From positions 165,001-229,000 of the forward strand of contig JACEFZ010005531.1 in NCBI GenBank assembly GCA_014155875.1: a stretch of 64,000 nucleotides of DNA. Direction: 5' to 3'. The DNA is from Cepaea nemoralis (lineage: Eukaryota > Mollusca > Gastropoda > Stylommatophora > Helicidae). Made by a program: the position numbers and the translations under genes. The notes beneath the pieces are model-generated. The model searched no databases and was not told where the DNA came from. It saw only the letters and a program-made list of their open reading frames with translations. Shown piece by piece: positions 35,004 to 48,549 of this stretch (within the stretch, counting starts at the first letter, position 1; every line of letters starts with the position of its first letter).

Positions 35004-37423
35004 GACCGACCGACCGACCGACCGACCGACCGACCGACCGACCGACCGACCGACCGACCGACCGACCGACCGACCGACCGACCGACCGACCGACCGACCG
35101 ACCGACCGACCGACCGACCGACCGACCGACCGACCGACCGACCGACCGACCGACCGACCGACCGACCGACCGACCGACCGACCGACCGACCGACCGACCG
35201 ACCGACCGACCGACCGACCGACCGACCGACCGACCGACCGACCGACCGACCGACCGACCGACCGACCGACCGACCGACCGACCGACCGACCGACCGACCG
35301 ACCGACCGACCGACCGACCGACCGACCGACCGACCGACCGACCGACCGACCGACCGACCGACCGACCGACCGACCGACCGACCGACCGACCGACCGACCG
35401 ACCGACCGACCGACCGACCGACCGACCGACCGACCGACCGACCGACCGACCGACCGACCGACCGACCGACCGACCGACCGACCGACCGACCGACCGACCG
35501 ACCGACCGACCGACCGACCGACCGACCGACCGACCGACCGACCGACCGACCGACCGACCGACCGACCGACCGACCGACCGACCGACCGACCGACCGACCG
35601 ACCGACCGACCGACCGACCGACCGACCGACCGACCGACCGACCGACCGACCGACCGACCGACCGACCGACCGACCGACCGACCGACCGACCGACCGACCG
35701 ACCGACCGACCGACCGACCGACCGACCGACCGACCGACCGACCGACCGACCGACCGACCGACCGACCGACCGACCGACCGACCGACCGACCGACCGACCG
35801 ACCGACCGACCGACCGACCGACCGACCGACCGACCGACCGACCGACCGACCGACCGACCGACCGACCGACCGACCGACCGACCGACCGACCGACCGACCG
35901 ACCGACCGACCGACCGACCGACCGACCGACCGACCGACCGACCGACCGACCGACCGACCGACCGACCGACCGACCGACCGACCGACCGACCGACCGACCG
36001 ACCGACCGACCGACCGACCGACCGACCGACCGACCGACCGACCGACCGACCGACCGACCGACCGACCGACCGACCGACCGACCGACCGACCGACCGACCG
36101 ACCGACCGACCGACCGACCGACCGACCGACCGACCGACCGACCGACCGACCGACCGACCGACCGACCGACCGACCGACCGACCGACCGACCGACCGACCG
36201 ACCGACCGACCGACCGACCGACCGACCGACCGACCGACCGACCGACCGACCGACCGACCGACCGACCGACCGACCGACCGACCGACCGACCGACCGACCG
36301 ACCGACCGACCGACCGACCGACCGACCGACCGACCGACCGACCGACCGACCGACCGACCGACCGACCGACCGACCGACCGACCGACCGACCGACCGACCG
36401 ACCGACCGACCGACCGACCGACCGACCGACCGACCGACCGACCGACCGACCGACCGACCGACCGACCGACCGACCGACCGACCGACCGACCGACCGACCG
36501 ACCGACCGACCGACCGACCGACCGACCGACCGACCGACCGACCGACCGACCGACCGACCGACCGACGACCGACCGACCGACCGACCGACCGACCGACCGA
36601 CCGACCGACCGACCGACCGACCGACCGACCGACCGACCGACCGACCGACCGACCGACCGACCGACCGACCGACCGACCGACCGACCGACCGACCGACCGA
36701 CCGACCGACCGACCGACCGACCGACCGACCGACCGACCGACCGACCGACCGACCGACCGACCGACCGACCGACGACCGACCGACCGACCGACCGACCGAC
36801 CGACCGACCGACCGACCGACCGACCGACCGACCGACCGACCGACCGACCGACCGACCGACCGACCGACCGACCGACCGACCGACCGACCGACCGACCGAC
36901 CGACCGACCGACCGACCGACCGACCGACCGACCGACCGACCGACCGACCGACCGACCGACCGACCGACCGACCGACCGACCGACCGACCGACCGACCGAC
37001 CGACCGACCGACCGACCGACCGACCGACCGACCGACCGACCGACCGACCGACCGACCGACCGACCGACCGACCGACGACCGACCGACCGACCGACCGACC
37101 GACCGACCGACCGACCGACCGACCGACCGACCGACCGACCGACCGACCGACCGACCGACCGACCGACCGACCGACCGACCGACCGACCGACCGACCGACC
37201 GACCGACCGACCGACCGACCGACCGACCGACCGACCGACCGACCGACCGACCGACCGACCGACCGACCGACCGACCGACCGACCGACCGACCGACCGACC
37301 GACCGACCGACCGACCGACCGACCGACCGACCGACCGACCGACCGACCGACCGACCGACCGACGGACGGACGGACGGACGGACAGACGGACAGACGGACG
37401 GACAGACGGACGGACGGACGGAC
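35004..37423. repeat. Giant (GACC)n array with GACG/GACA end
   Basis: About 2,359 bases (35004-37362) of near-perfect GACC, roughly 590 units, followed by about 60 bases of GACG and GACA. Only three single-base losses (GAC for GACC) are visible, near 36566, 36773 and 37076, all in the right-hand third. All six frames stay open (PTDR plus, GRSV minus), so the 830-840 residue frames are not genes. The same locus is 87 bp in unit 1 and 193 bp in unit 3. Confidence 0.98.
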
Positions 37424-37589
37424 ATCGCGATTCAAGGACATGGAGCTCATCCAGGACTCTTGCGATCTAGACGGTTTTGAAACTTACTCCCAATTGTCCT
37501 AAAGTTACCCTTATAACTGTGTTATGCTTTTCCAGCTAATTATACTGCTCTTTATATACTTTGACAGTGAATTTCCCAACTCCAACCAA

Positions 37590-38010
37590 CAACTTAGGAA
37601 TAGCTTTGAGGCAGCAGATGTGTGCTCTCCTAGAATGTTACGGATACCTTGAACTACCAGAGCTACTAGTAGGAACCAGTCAATAGACGAGGATGCAATA
37701 TGCAATTATTCACAAGAGGCATATATCGTTCTTTGGTCAGACAATGAGAAAACAGGTACTGGAGAGCATCGTAAATAATGGAATCATCAGCGGTAGACGA
37801 GTCAGAAGAAGGGAAAGTATGTTGGGTGGACTAAGAAAGCATCGTGGTGGAATGCCATTAATGGCAGAGCAGAACAACAGAAATGATGCCGTGTGGATTA
37901 CGAAGGTATCGTGAAAACAACATGCCAACAGAGCTGAATCAGAGCACCAAGCTGGGAGATTTGGGGAGAGACATGATCGTCTGAGTCAGTGTTCAAAGTA
38001 CATGATCATG
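37590..38010 (+). mobile_element. RTE-C LINE fragment, unit 2
   Basis: Plus-strand pieces include HKRHISFFGQTMRKQVLESIV, ISGRRVRRRESMLGGLRKHRGG and a decayed end, finishing TACATGATCATGACGATGAAG. It has a small deletion relative to unit 3 (at about 37690) and several stops. Confidence 0.75.
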
Positions 38011-38029
38011 ACGATGAAGATTGTCATTT

Positions 38030-38425
38030 CATTGTCGTGCCAATGCCATCTTGTTCCTCTTGTACCTTGCGGTGTCGAGGTGAAGCAGAAACAGAGGGAG
38101 AGTGCCCGTTTGTGAGCTTCATGTATCGAGACACCAATTTACATAGTTTATCTCTCTGTGCATCGTTTACATGGTTGGCCACTTCCTCTGGTTATATCCA
38201 CTGTATTTTCCCTTTTCCCCTTTCCTGTCATTATCAAGGGGCGACACTGGTAGAATATAGTTGGTAGAAAGATTGTATTCTAGAGTTCATTTTTCAGTAT
38301 CTACAGATATGTTTTTGTTCGTTAGTATTGTTGCCATTTGTCCAATGAGTGGGTTTTCCTTATTGCGTCTATTTTTGATATCGTCTTCTCATTTCTACCC
38401 TACTATCCAATAATATAATGCTGAT
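38030..38425 (-). mobile_element. Diverged RTE-A fragment, unit 2
   Basis: TTGTACCTTGCGGTGTCGAGG begins the RTE-A 3' end in reverse orientation, as at 60930. Further identity runs to about 38400 (the TTGTCCAATGAGT block) with gaps. It meets RTE-C tail to tail at about 38015. Confidence 0.65.
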
Positions 38426-38749
38426 ATGTGGAAAATTCACCTGTAAGTAGACCTGAAGCAATAAGCTCACAATTACAATGACCAGAATTATCTCATAATG
38501 TAGCCCTCTTTCCTAACCAATTCTGAGCGCGTGCACTCAGCGCTAAAAGTGAGAGCATCAAGACAGTCTATGAGACAATATATCTAGCGTTAGTGTAAAG
38601 CCAAGTGGCGGAGATTGCTGTATTCTTTGACGTATACTTTCTACGCAATGATGGTCATTGGTGTGACGTATCTGGCATGCACATTATACCTTTTCATTAC
38701 CCTCACTAGTTACAATTACTAGGTTCTTACTTCTCAACTTTATACAGGC

Positions 38750-40277
<1,528 letters not shown>

Positions 40278-40299
40278 GATTACTTGAACTCCTATTTAC

Positions 40300-40906
40300 T
40301 ACTGCCATGAACTGTTTGCTCTTCCGGTAACATATCCATTGCTCGTTCATTATCACTGTTATCTTTCTCCATCTGTAAGGCCATTTTCAGCTGCCCGGTG
40401 GCTTTCTCCTGTTTTCAACTGTGACAGTTTATTAGCTGTCACATCTTCCTCCATGATCATGTATTGTTTCTCCTTAAATAAGTTTGTGGTGTTATCATGA
40501 GATGTTACACTAGCCAATGTACCTCTCTATAACAGAATATCTCATCTGCCACCACAATGTACATCTGTTGCCAACACGTGGGTTAAACCCAAAGGAATCT
40601 GGGATGTCAGGAGCAGCCTTGAATGTGTCCAGCACCAAGCAACCCAAATGGCTTTTGCTTTTATTTTTTATTGTTCATCTCCTATTCAAGCTGTTGGTCT
40701 GCTTTAGGACTAGACACAAGAAAGCCTGCGACGACCTCCATACTGGGGTACCCATTCACAACGAGGTAACATTCCTCGATTACTTTCACATGGTTCACAT
40801 AATGCAATGAACCCTCAAGTTGATCTGAATATTTGTCTGTCAACAGAGATGACTTGACATTAGTAGATCGTTGATTCTTGTCCACCGGATGCAGAAATAC
40901 GGTCAT
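40300..40906 (-). pseudogene. RPA43 (POLR1F)-like sequence, copy B2
   Basis: A more diverged copy than A1-A3. The frame from 40906 reads FLHPVDKNQRS, QLEGSLHYVNHVKVIEE and MEVVAGFLVSS, and ends after QQLE at a TAG where copy B3 has a Trp codon. The rest (HLGCLVLDTFK-type block, VGNRCT block, acidic tail) is present but in other frames down to about 40300. Confidence 0.55.
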
Positions 40907-42180
40907 CCTCAGCTGTTCTCATTTAGTGTATATTTCCAATAAACTTATTAATCTGTTATTATTACTATTTGTTAGTATACCCCCGGCAGTGCCATGGCAA
41001 CATTTTAACAATTTCGAAGTTACAATTGTTTATTTTTTTAAGGGCTGGTGGTCACTCAATAGGATAGAGCAACACATTGAGTCCGCCTGTTTTTGTCGTG
41101 GGCCCTTTAGTCCCACTATGTGCCATTCCGTTCACAGGGGTCCATCAAGGCTCACTGCCAGTGTTAGTCGAATGTGAGGTGTTTTAAAGTAATTTGACAA
41201 AACACACATAAATCTACACACGAACTAAGGCAAATGCCTTTTTTTGCGGGAAATACAAGGTACACGCGTGTACCTGCCAAAAATAAATAAGTTCTTATGG
41301 ATGAGAGGAAAATTGCGCACAGAGCCGATAATTTTGAAGATTTATCACTCGTAAAGTAACTTATTATTGTGTACAATTTTATACAATAGAAAGAGTGATT
41401 TGTTGTTTAATATAACACAGTAAAAAAAAAAAAAAATGATTTAGGTTCTTTAATTGCCAGTCAATTTCCATGAAAACAGGCAAGTAAGATTTATAATTAA
41501 TTTTTCTTAAAAGTAAATAACCACCGTATTTGTTATTTAACCGAAAAGCTATCGTTATCTCCCCTGTACGAATTATTACGGATGTAGATTATGTTGGTTT
41601 CCCTCAATTGCTGTAGCATTGTGTTTTCAAACTTTATTTTAACGTTATGCACATTATTGTGAAAACAGGAATAGGCAACAGAATGTTAGTGAGCAGTGAG
41701 ACTAATATTTGGTAATATTAATACATCATCATCATCATGTGCCGTTTCAAATGGTGTAGTCAATCATGCATGCCTCCCAGCGAGTCAATGAGTGCACAAC
41801 ATTCACTGCACGGTGAGGTCAAGAAGAGAAGGGGCAACAGGTTAGCCGAAGGGTCTCGCCGAGCACAGCATTCGAAATGTCTGTTCACTCGAGGTCATTG
41901 ATTCTTGTTAAGGATGGATCAAGTGCAGGCAGCATGTAGTGTGTTCTTTTTAGAATGCATCAGACAGGATAGAGGGTGAAGAAAACAACATCCGATAATT
42001 TTAGAGGTAGAAGTTCAAGTCTGTGCTATTGTGTGTTCTTCTTAGGGTACGTTGTCATCTGGACAGACGGGTAAATTGTTGTGCATAGGATACCTCAAGG
42101 GTTTTTACAGATCAGGTCAGAGGGACAAATGTGAAGAAAGACTGCCGTGAACTCGCCTTAAAACAAGTAATCTGACTATG
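40907..42180. other. Duplicated non-coding spacer
   Basis: No gene seen. The sequence recurs at 59047-60320. A short CATCATCATCATGTGCCG at about 41727 marks another RTE-like tail on the minus strand, repeated at about 59849. Confidence 0.7.
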
Positions 42181-42182
42181 GT

Positions 42183-42500
42183 AGCCATCGCAGTAACTAG
42201 AGCAGTAGCCTTACTGGAGACACAGATTGTAACTGGACATGGCAGTAACTTAAACAGTAGCCTTACTGGTGACACAGATTGTAACTCGACATGGCAGTAA
42301 CTTAAGCAGTAGCCTTACTGGAGACACAGATTGTAACTCGACATGGCAGTAACTTCAACAGTAGCCTTACTGGTGACACAGATTGTAACTCGACATGGCA
42401 GTAACTTAAGCAGTAGCCTTACTGGAGACACAGATTGTAACTCGACATGGCAATAACTAAGGCAGTAGTCCGACTGGATACACATAATGTACACATGGCA
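42183..42500. repeat. 52-bp minisatellite, about 6 copies (unit 2)
   Basis: The 52-base unit contains CATGGCAGTAACTTAAGCAG and CCTTACTGGAGACACAGATT. Copies differ by TGGTGA/TGGAGA and by one or two bases. The unit 3 array is at 60327-60510. Confidence 0.9.
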
Positions 42501-42544
42501 GTAACTAAAGCAGTATCTGAATTATAATCACCACGATTATAATT

Positions 42545-43110
42545 GTTGTCTTGATATTTCTCCCTATCGTATCTTGTTCCTGCTGTGCCTTGCGGTGTCG
42601 AGATAAAGCAGAAAGAGCTGGAGAGTGCCCGCTCATGGGCTTTTTGTATCGAGATTTTCATGGACTCAGTTGTTCGCTATGTCCGTCGGTGACATTTTTG
42701 GCCTCTTTTCTGGTTCCATGGTGTCTGCACATCATTGCTTGTTGTGGTATAGTGCCAGCTGGTAGCCTAGTTATGTGGCCGAACATTTTGCTGTTTTCTA
42801 GTGAAATCTGCTATAATCCCAACTTTAGTCCTAGTGTTTTCATTTCTGATTTAATTTCGTCCTGATATATTGAATATTCTTCTCATAAATTTTATTTCCG
42901 TTGTTGTAATTGTTCTTTTCTCTGTTATCCGCCATTGTACAAGCTTGGCATTATCAGCATATAGTTGGTTGAATGATTATGTTGTAGAGTTCTTATTCAG
43001 TATCTACTGATACTTGTATGTTCTGTAGTATTGGTGTCATTTGTTCAATGACTAAATTTGCATCATTGCATCTATATTTGTTGTCGTCTTTTGATTTCTC
43101 ACCTATCTTC
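42545..43110 (-). mobile_element. Diverged RTE-A fragment ending unit 2
   Basis: On the minus strand the C-terminal end ISIQKAHERALSSSFCFIS followed by TPQGTAGTR is recognisable, matching the ISIYEADNQALS...STPQGT end of 60920-61828. The remaining sequence to about 43110 is a decayed RT tail. It is paralogous to 60597-60900 and 61815-61960 in unit 3. Confidence 0.65.
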
Positions 43111-43189
43111 CAAAAAGGGTATGCTGATATGTGAAACATTCACCTATGAGCCGATCTGAAGCAATGAGCTAACAATTGCAATAATTACT

Positions 43190-43470
43190 CTTGACTCACT
43201 GTGTGGCCATCTTTCCTACCCTAATAAATGTGTTTAAGTTCTGAGCGCGTACACTCAGAGTTAAGAGTGAGGCAGTTTGCGATAAACTATATCTAACTGT
43301 AGCGTAACACCAAGTGGCGGAGATTGCTTTAGATTCTTTGCCGTATACTTTCTATGCAATAGTGGTCACTGGTGTGACGTATCTGGCCGACACATGACAC
43401 CTTTTCGTTAACTTAATAGCCACAATTACAAGTGCACGCGGGCACCTGACAAAAATTATCAATTGATATG
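43190..43470. other. Relic of RPA43-flanking sequence without the gene
   Basis: Words such as GAGCGCGTACACTCAG, AAGTGGCGGAGATTGCT and TCACTGGTGTGACGTATCTGG match the flank of the RPA43-like copies, then jump straight to the sequence found on the other side (ACAAGTGCACGCGGGCACCTG), as if the gene had been deleted. Confidence 0.55.
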
Positions 43471-43549
43471 TATCAGGAAGTGCAGTTAATTCGTTCGTTC
43501 TCACCATTACCCTTACCCACCTCAAAGAGAAGTCACTAGTAGGCGTCCA

Positions 43550-43935
43550 TCACTGGCTCAAAATGAGTCATGGTGCTGGAGGTTCCGGGTTCAAGCCCCT
43601 GGTGAGGACCGGGATTTATTTCACGTGGACTTCTAGTAATAAAATTGCCCCTGGTATCTGGGTAGTGAGATCGGATGCCCGTGTGTATTATTGCGCACGT
43701 AAAATATTCCTTGGCAGTTGGAAATCGAAAAAGAGTAGCCTACCGGCGTTGCTCGGGCAAAAGTTCGAGTTAAAAAACTACCCAAAGTATTTCAGGATCC
43801 TCGCCGGTGCTACGGAGTTCGTGCACTGAGTTGAGTTTCTCTAGACTCAGGTTTGATTTAGGAGGAGAACGGAGCACTTATGGGTTACACCCGTGTGCCT
43901 GTGATGTTGATCCATCGACTAAACTAAACTAAACT
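43550..43935 (+). mobile_element. tRNA-derived SINE with (ACTAA)n tail
   Basis: Starts near GGCTCAAAATGAGTCATGG and has a B-box-like GGGTTCAAGCCCC at about 43588-43600. A conserved body follows, ending CTGTGATGTTGATCCATCG and an ACTAA-unit tail. The 3' end resembles the element at 3135-3298. The 88-residue open frame inside is chance. Confidence 0.6.
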
Positions 43936-43969
43936 AATCTCATCTCATCTCATCGTGTTCCTCTTGTAC

Positions 43970-44353
43970 CTTGGGGTGTCGAGGTGAAGTATAAACATCG
44001 TGAGAGTGCCCAATTATGGGCTTCATATATCGATATTGCCATGGACTCTGTTATTCCCTCCGTCCAACGTTTACGTGGTCAGCCTCTTCCTCTGTTTCCA
44101 TCTGGTCTGTACATCATTGCTTGTTGTGGTATGCTGTTGACTGGTAACCTACTTACATGGCCAAACCATTTGACTTGCTGCTTTCTAATAAAATCTAGTG
44201 CTGCTTTAACCCCAACTTTAGTCCTGATTTCTTCATTTCTGATCTTATCTCTTCTTGATACAGTTGAGTATTCTTCTCAGGAATCTCATTTCTGTTGTTG
44301 TGTTTTTTTCTTTTCTCTTTTGCTGTCATTGTCCAGGTTTGGCACTGGTAGCA
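43970..44353 (-). mobile_element. RTE-A LINE fragment, unit 3, distal part
   Basis: Last third of RTE-A in reverse orientation (plus-strand TTGGGGTGTCGAGGTGAAG through TTTGGCACTGGTAGCA). It continues at 45358 after a 1-kb insertion. Small frameshifts break the frame. Confidence 0.75.
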
Positions 44354-45062
44354 TGATGTTACGTCCATCACGAATGATGAGGACCATTCATTCATTGCAT
44401 CTTTTGATTTGATGAAGAACGAATGGACTTGCGCTTTAGTTTGGATTATAGTGAGGAAGTGGTTGCGCAACTCCGTCGACCTCACTCTCTCGTCTGCGTC
44501 CATCTGGTTCCAGTGGCGAGCATGGCAAGACGACTGGAGACGGACACAGATGCAGTGGACGTTAGGCTGCCACAGGCCAGTTATCCCTGTATATATTGGC
44601 TCTCAAATACAAATGGTAGCCTAGAGCCTCGTGCAAACGGCCCTTCCGTCAATACCTTTAATTTTCAGCTTTTAGGCAAGGGTAGTGACAAGCGACAAGC
44701 GTATGAATACTGATAGGATCAATCAGATATCAGTAAGATAGACAGACTGCCAGAACAGACCACACACACATGCGGCCAACGAGATTCTGCCTACAGAAGA
44801 TGTTGCTCTTCTAAGTTGCGAACAAATCTTCGGCGGAGCCTCATCAGTTCACAATGCATATGACTACTGGCAGAATCAATCGGATATCTATCGAACGGAC
44901 TATTCACGCACACGCAGGCCAAGAGTAGCATCGCTAAAGCGCGCCCTCCCGGTACAAGGTGATACATGCAAAACCACTGGACGCCTACCGACGAGCTTTC
45001 AAGCGACGCCGGCAGGACTGACCGAAAAGCTATACCAGCTTACTGACTGCAGGCCCACTACT

Positions 45063-45155
<93 letters not shown>

Positions 45156-45356
45156 CACTTATGGAGACTTTGTCGAACGGTCGTACAAATTTGCTCTGTT
45201 GCCCGCTAAAACCACGACCCTAGCTGCATGATGCGGTTACATTTTCGAAACGCCTGCCTCGCTAATCTGCGTTGGCTGGGAAGATCCAATTTTGGTGCAC
45301 CTCACACAGCCATCCGAGACAACGAACTCTAGACGCGGGACTGATCTTGCGAACTC
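44354..45356. mobile_element. 1-kb insertion splitting RTE-A, with (GA)n
   Basis: The copy at 61305-61330 runs uninterrupted where this copy carries an extra kilobase, so this is a later insertion. It is richer in CpG than its surroundings and contains a perfect (GA)n run at 45067-45154. No domain, terminal repeat or tRNA-like part is recognised, so its class is unknown. Confidence 0.6.
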
Positions 45357-45357
45357 A

Positions 45358-45690
45358 TTGGTAGGAAGATTGTGTTGTAAAGTGCTTTCTTAGTAGTTAT
45401 TTATGCATGATTGTTTTTTAGTATTGGTGCCATTTGTTCAATGAGTTGGTCTGCCTTATTGCACCTATTTTCAATCTTGTCTTCTGATCTTCCGTTTGAT
45501 GATATTATGCTTCCTAGGTACTTAAAAGTCTTTACTTGTTTCAAGGGATGTTCGTTTAGGTGAATTGTTGTTTTTTCTTCTTTAGTTATAGTCTTTACCA
45601 CTGTTTCGCTTGTGCTAATTTTCATGCTATGTTCACTACACATTTCGTTTAGACTATTCATGTGGTCTTGTAATTCAGCTTCTGTTGAAA
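45358..45690 (-). mobile_element. RTE-A LINE fragment, unit 3, proximal part
   Basis: Encodes SEHSMKISTSETVVK, FKYLGSIISSNGRSEDKI and KADQLIEQMAPILKNN on the minus strand, the part of RT just after the catalytic box. The box itself is lost. Confidence 0.75.
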
Positions 45691-46105
45691 CCGCCTCGTA
45701 CTTTCCGACTAAACTAAACTTGTAGAAATTCTGAGAGCGTACACTCACGGTTAGAAGTGAGAGCATCAAGACAGTCTGCGATACAATATATCTAATTGTA
45801 CTGTCACGCCAAGTGCCGGAGATTGCTGTAGATTCTTTGCCGTTTACTTTCTATGCAACCATGGTCACTGGTGTGAGGTATCTGGATTGCACACAACACC
45901 TTTTCATGATCCTCACTAGTTTCGAATTATTTGTTAGCACCTCTTTTTCAAACTACTTGCTTTTCAGCCCATTGTGCTCCACCAAGGTCCGTCTGCCAGT
46001 GTTAATGGGCAGTGATACGGAGATTAGAGTTTAAAGTTTGAATGACCGACATGTAGAAATATATCATTAACATCAACATCATCATGTGCATTGTTAAATC
46101 GCGTG

Positions 46106-46713
46106 TGTTGCCGGGGCCCATAAGGGAAGCAAATAATAGCAACACTGAAGTCTACCACGCATGTCGTAATAGGCGACTAAGGAGGTTTCATGGTTCCGTC
46201 GCTCTGCTACTGAGTGAGTGCGTGGCGCGACACTGTGAGCTGTGAGTTTCGTGTGAAATGCTTCTGAATCTGCCCGAGGTTTTTAGGAATGTGACTGCAT
46301 GTTCGGAGCGATGGCAGCTGGCTATGTCCCAGAGTTGACCGGTATTTGCCTTATGCAGAATTGCGTGGCTGCTGGGCTTCTGGTTGATTGCATCTGCCAT
46401 CGACGATGAACTGCATTTTCGTGTACTGTGTGGGTGAACATCTAGGAAGCATCCAGATGGGAAAATGAATGCCGATTCCATCAGAGATGAACTGGATGTT
46501 TCGTGGGGAACTATTGTGTTGACATCCGGCGGCGGCATTATGCACAGTGTATCTATGCGGGCTGTTGTTTGTCGAGACTCCTGTCTTTTCCACTTTTCAC
46601 ATTGGGCAGTGGGAGGCATTTTGTGTGATATTCACTGGCACAGGAACGGAGCATAATGGGGACGACCCGTTGCTGTGAAGTTGGAACCGCGACTAACTGA
46701 CTGACTAACTAAA
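46106..46713 (+). mobile_element. SINE-like insertion with 10-bp target duplication
   Basis: The sequence TAAATCGCGT stands on both sides (about 46095-46104 and 46711-46720). Units 1 and 2 have it once (about 2041 and 25474), giving the empty site. The 0.6-kb insert contains CGCATGTCGTAATAGGCGAC near 46155 and ends in a GACTAACTGACTGACTAAC tail. The CGCATGTCGTA.AGGCGAC word is familiar from repeats of many marine invertebrates, but I cannot name the family. Confidence 0.65.
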
Positions 46714-47092
46714 TCGCGTATGCTATTGTGCACTCCCTTGTCGGAAAGTACGCGGCGGTTTCAAATGAAAGCCAGGGTGTAATTTTTTGGTGAAAATATT
46801 ATGAAACAGTAAATAACAAATGTATCATGTGTCGATGAAGTCGCCAACTGTGTTCAATGAATGCAAGTTCCCTAGCGCCAATAAAATGCTTGAATTTATG
46901 TAGAAAAACATGTTCTTGGTCACGTGCATAAACATTCATGAACCATCTGCTGTACCTCTTCACAGGAACGAAACGTTTTGAATCTTCCTACTCATACCGT
47001 GCTTGACTGGTTGCAGATAACACATTTTAACTACCCTCACGAGTTACAATTACAAGGTTGTTAATTTTTAACTATACTTACATATTAGGTCT

Positions 47093-47725
47093 TTACTTCA
47101 ACTTCTTTTTACGACTATCATGAAATGTTTCTTTTTCAGGCATCATATCCATTGCCTGTTCATTATGATTATCATCTTTCTCCATATGTATGCCATTTTC
47201 AGCTGCCCAATGGCTAACTTCTGTTTTCAACTGTGACAATTCATTAGCTGTCCTATGTTCCTCCATGACCACGTCTTCTGTCTCCTTAGATAAGTAGATT
47301 GTGTTTCCATAAGATGTTAAACTGGCCAATGTGCCTCTCAATAACAGAATATGTCTGTCTACCACAACCTCTGCCACCACAAATGTACATCTGTTACCAA
47401 CACGCGGTTCAAACCCAGAGGAAGCTGGGATGTCCAGATCAGCGTTGAATGTGTCCAGCACCAATCAACCCAAGTGACGTTTGCTTTTCTTATTAATTTC
47501 CCCTTCAAGCTGTTGGCCTTCTTTAAGACTAATCACAACGAAGTCTGCGACGACCTCCATCCTGGGGCACACATTCGCAACGAGGTAGCGATCCCCAATA
47601 ACTTTCGCACGCTTCACATGCAGCAGTGAACCTTCAAGTTGATCTGCATATTTGACTGGCAACAGAGCTGACTTGACAGCAGTAAGTCGTCGGTTCTTGT
47701 CTATCGGATGCAGAAATACAACCAT
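47093..47725 (-). pseudogene. RPA43 (POLR1F)-like sequence, copy A3
   Basis: The most complete copy, with about 210 codons in one frame from 47725 to 47093. It is spoiled by a single TGA at 47465-47467, where copy A2 has a Cys codon (HLG-Cys-LVLDTF). Upstream are LEGSLLHVKRAKVIGD and VVADFVVISLKEGQQLEG; downstream are VGNRCTFVVAEV, LRGTLASL, an acidic tail (EKDDNHNEQAMDMM) and the basic end KKKLK. Because the rest of the frame is intact, the stop is recent. RPA43 in other animals is longer N-terminally. Confidence 0.6.
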
Positions 47726-48305
47726 CCTCAGCCGTTCTCGCTAAGTGGATGTTTAAAAAAATACGTATTAATAAGCTATCATATTACTGTTTGTTATTAT
47801 AACCTATCGGTGCCGTCGCTACACGTTTATAATGTTGCGATTACAATTACAAGGTACACGCGTGGAACTGCCAAAAATATGGATCATTCTATTTGAAAAC
47901 ATCACACAATTGCGCAAATAATTATCCAAACCTATCACTCTTTAAAGTAAATAAATATTGTGTACAATATTATACAATAAGAAATACCATGTACGGATTC
48001 AGACAGGACAGTAAACAACAGTTAAAAAGATTGTTTCAGTGTATAATTGCAGGAGCGCTTCCACGAAAAGGGGCAAGTAAAATGTTACACATAAAAAAAG
48101 CCACCGTGTCTAATATATGATAAATAACAATGGTTATCTCCCGTGTAAGCTTTAATATGGGTTTATTTTATATTTGTTTCTCCTGATTGCCTAATTTCCT
48201 GTAGCATATTGATTTTAAACATGATGGTTAATGTCATGATCGATATTGATAACACAGAAATAGACAACAACATGTTAGTGAACAGTGGGACTAATATTGT
48301 GAAAT

Positions 48306-48307
<2 letters not shown>

Positions 48308-48394
<87 letters not shown>
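48308..48394. repeat. (CAT)n microsatellite, unit 3
   Basis: 29 CAT units followed by GTGCCTTGTCAAACAACA, paralogous to 3780-3875. Confidence 0.95.
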
Positions 48395-48458
48395 GTGCCT
48401 TGTCAAACAACACAAGCGATCATGAACTCCCTTATCTGCTTCAAATGAAAACCTTGAA

Positions 48459-48475
48459 TGTGTGTGTGTGTGTGT

Positions 48476-48543
<68 letters not shown>

Positions 48544-48549
48544 GTGTGT
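48459..48549. repeat. (TG)n microsatellite, unit 3
   Basis: Nearly perfect TG array with two TGGTG or TGTTG interruptions, at the unit-conserved position. Confidence 0.95.

Noticed and set aside
34921..37480. Three reading frames of 833-840 residues
   Set aside because: All are translations of the GACC array (PTDR or GRSV repeats) open in every phase; the flanks are non-coding.
43563..43829. 88-residue frame as a gene
   Set aside because: It lies wholly inside a SINE body with a B-box and repeat tail.
46188..46656. Frames of 63-143 residues on both strands
   Set aside because: They lie inside the SINE-like insertion and have no recognised domain.
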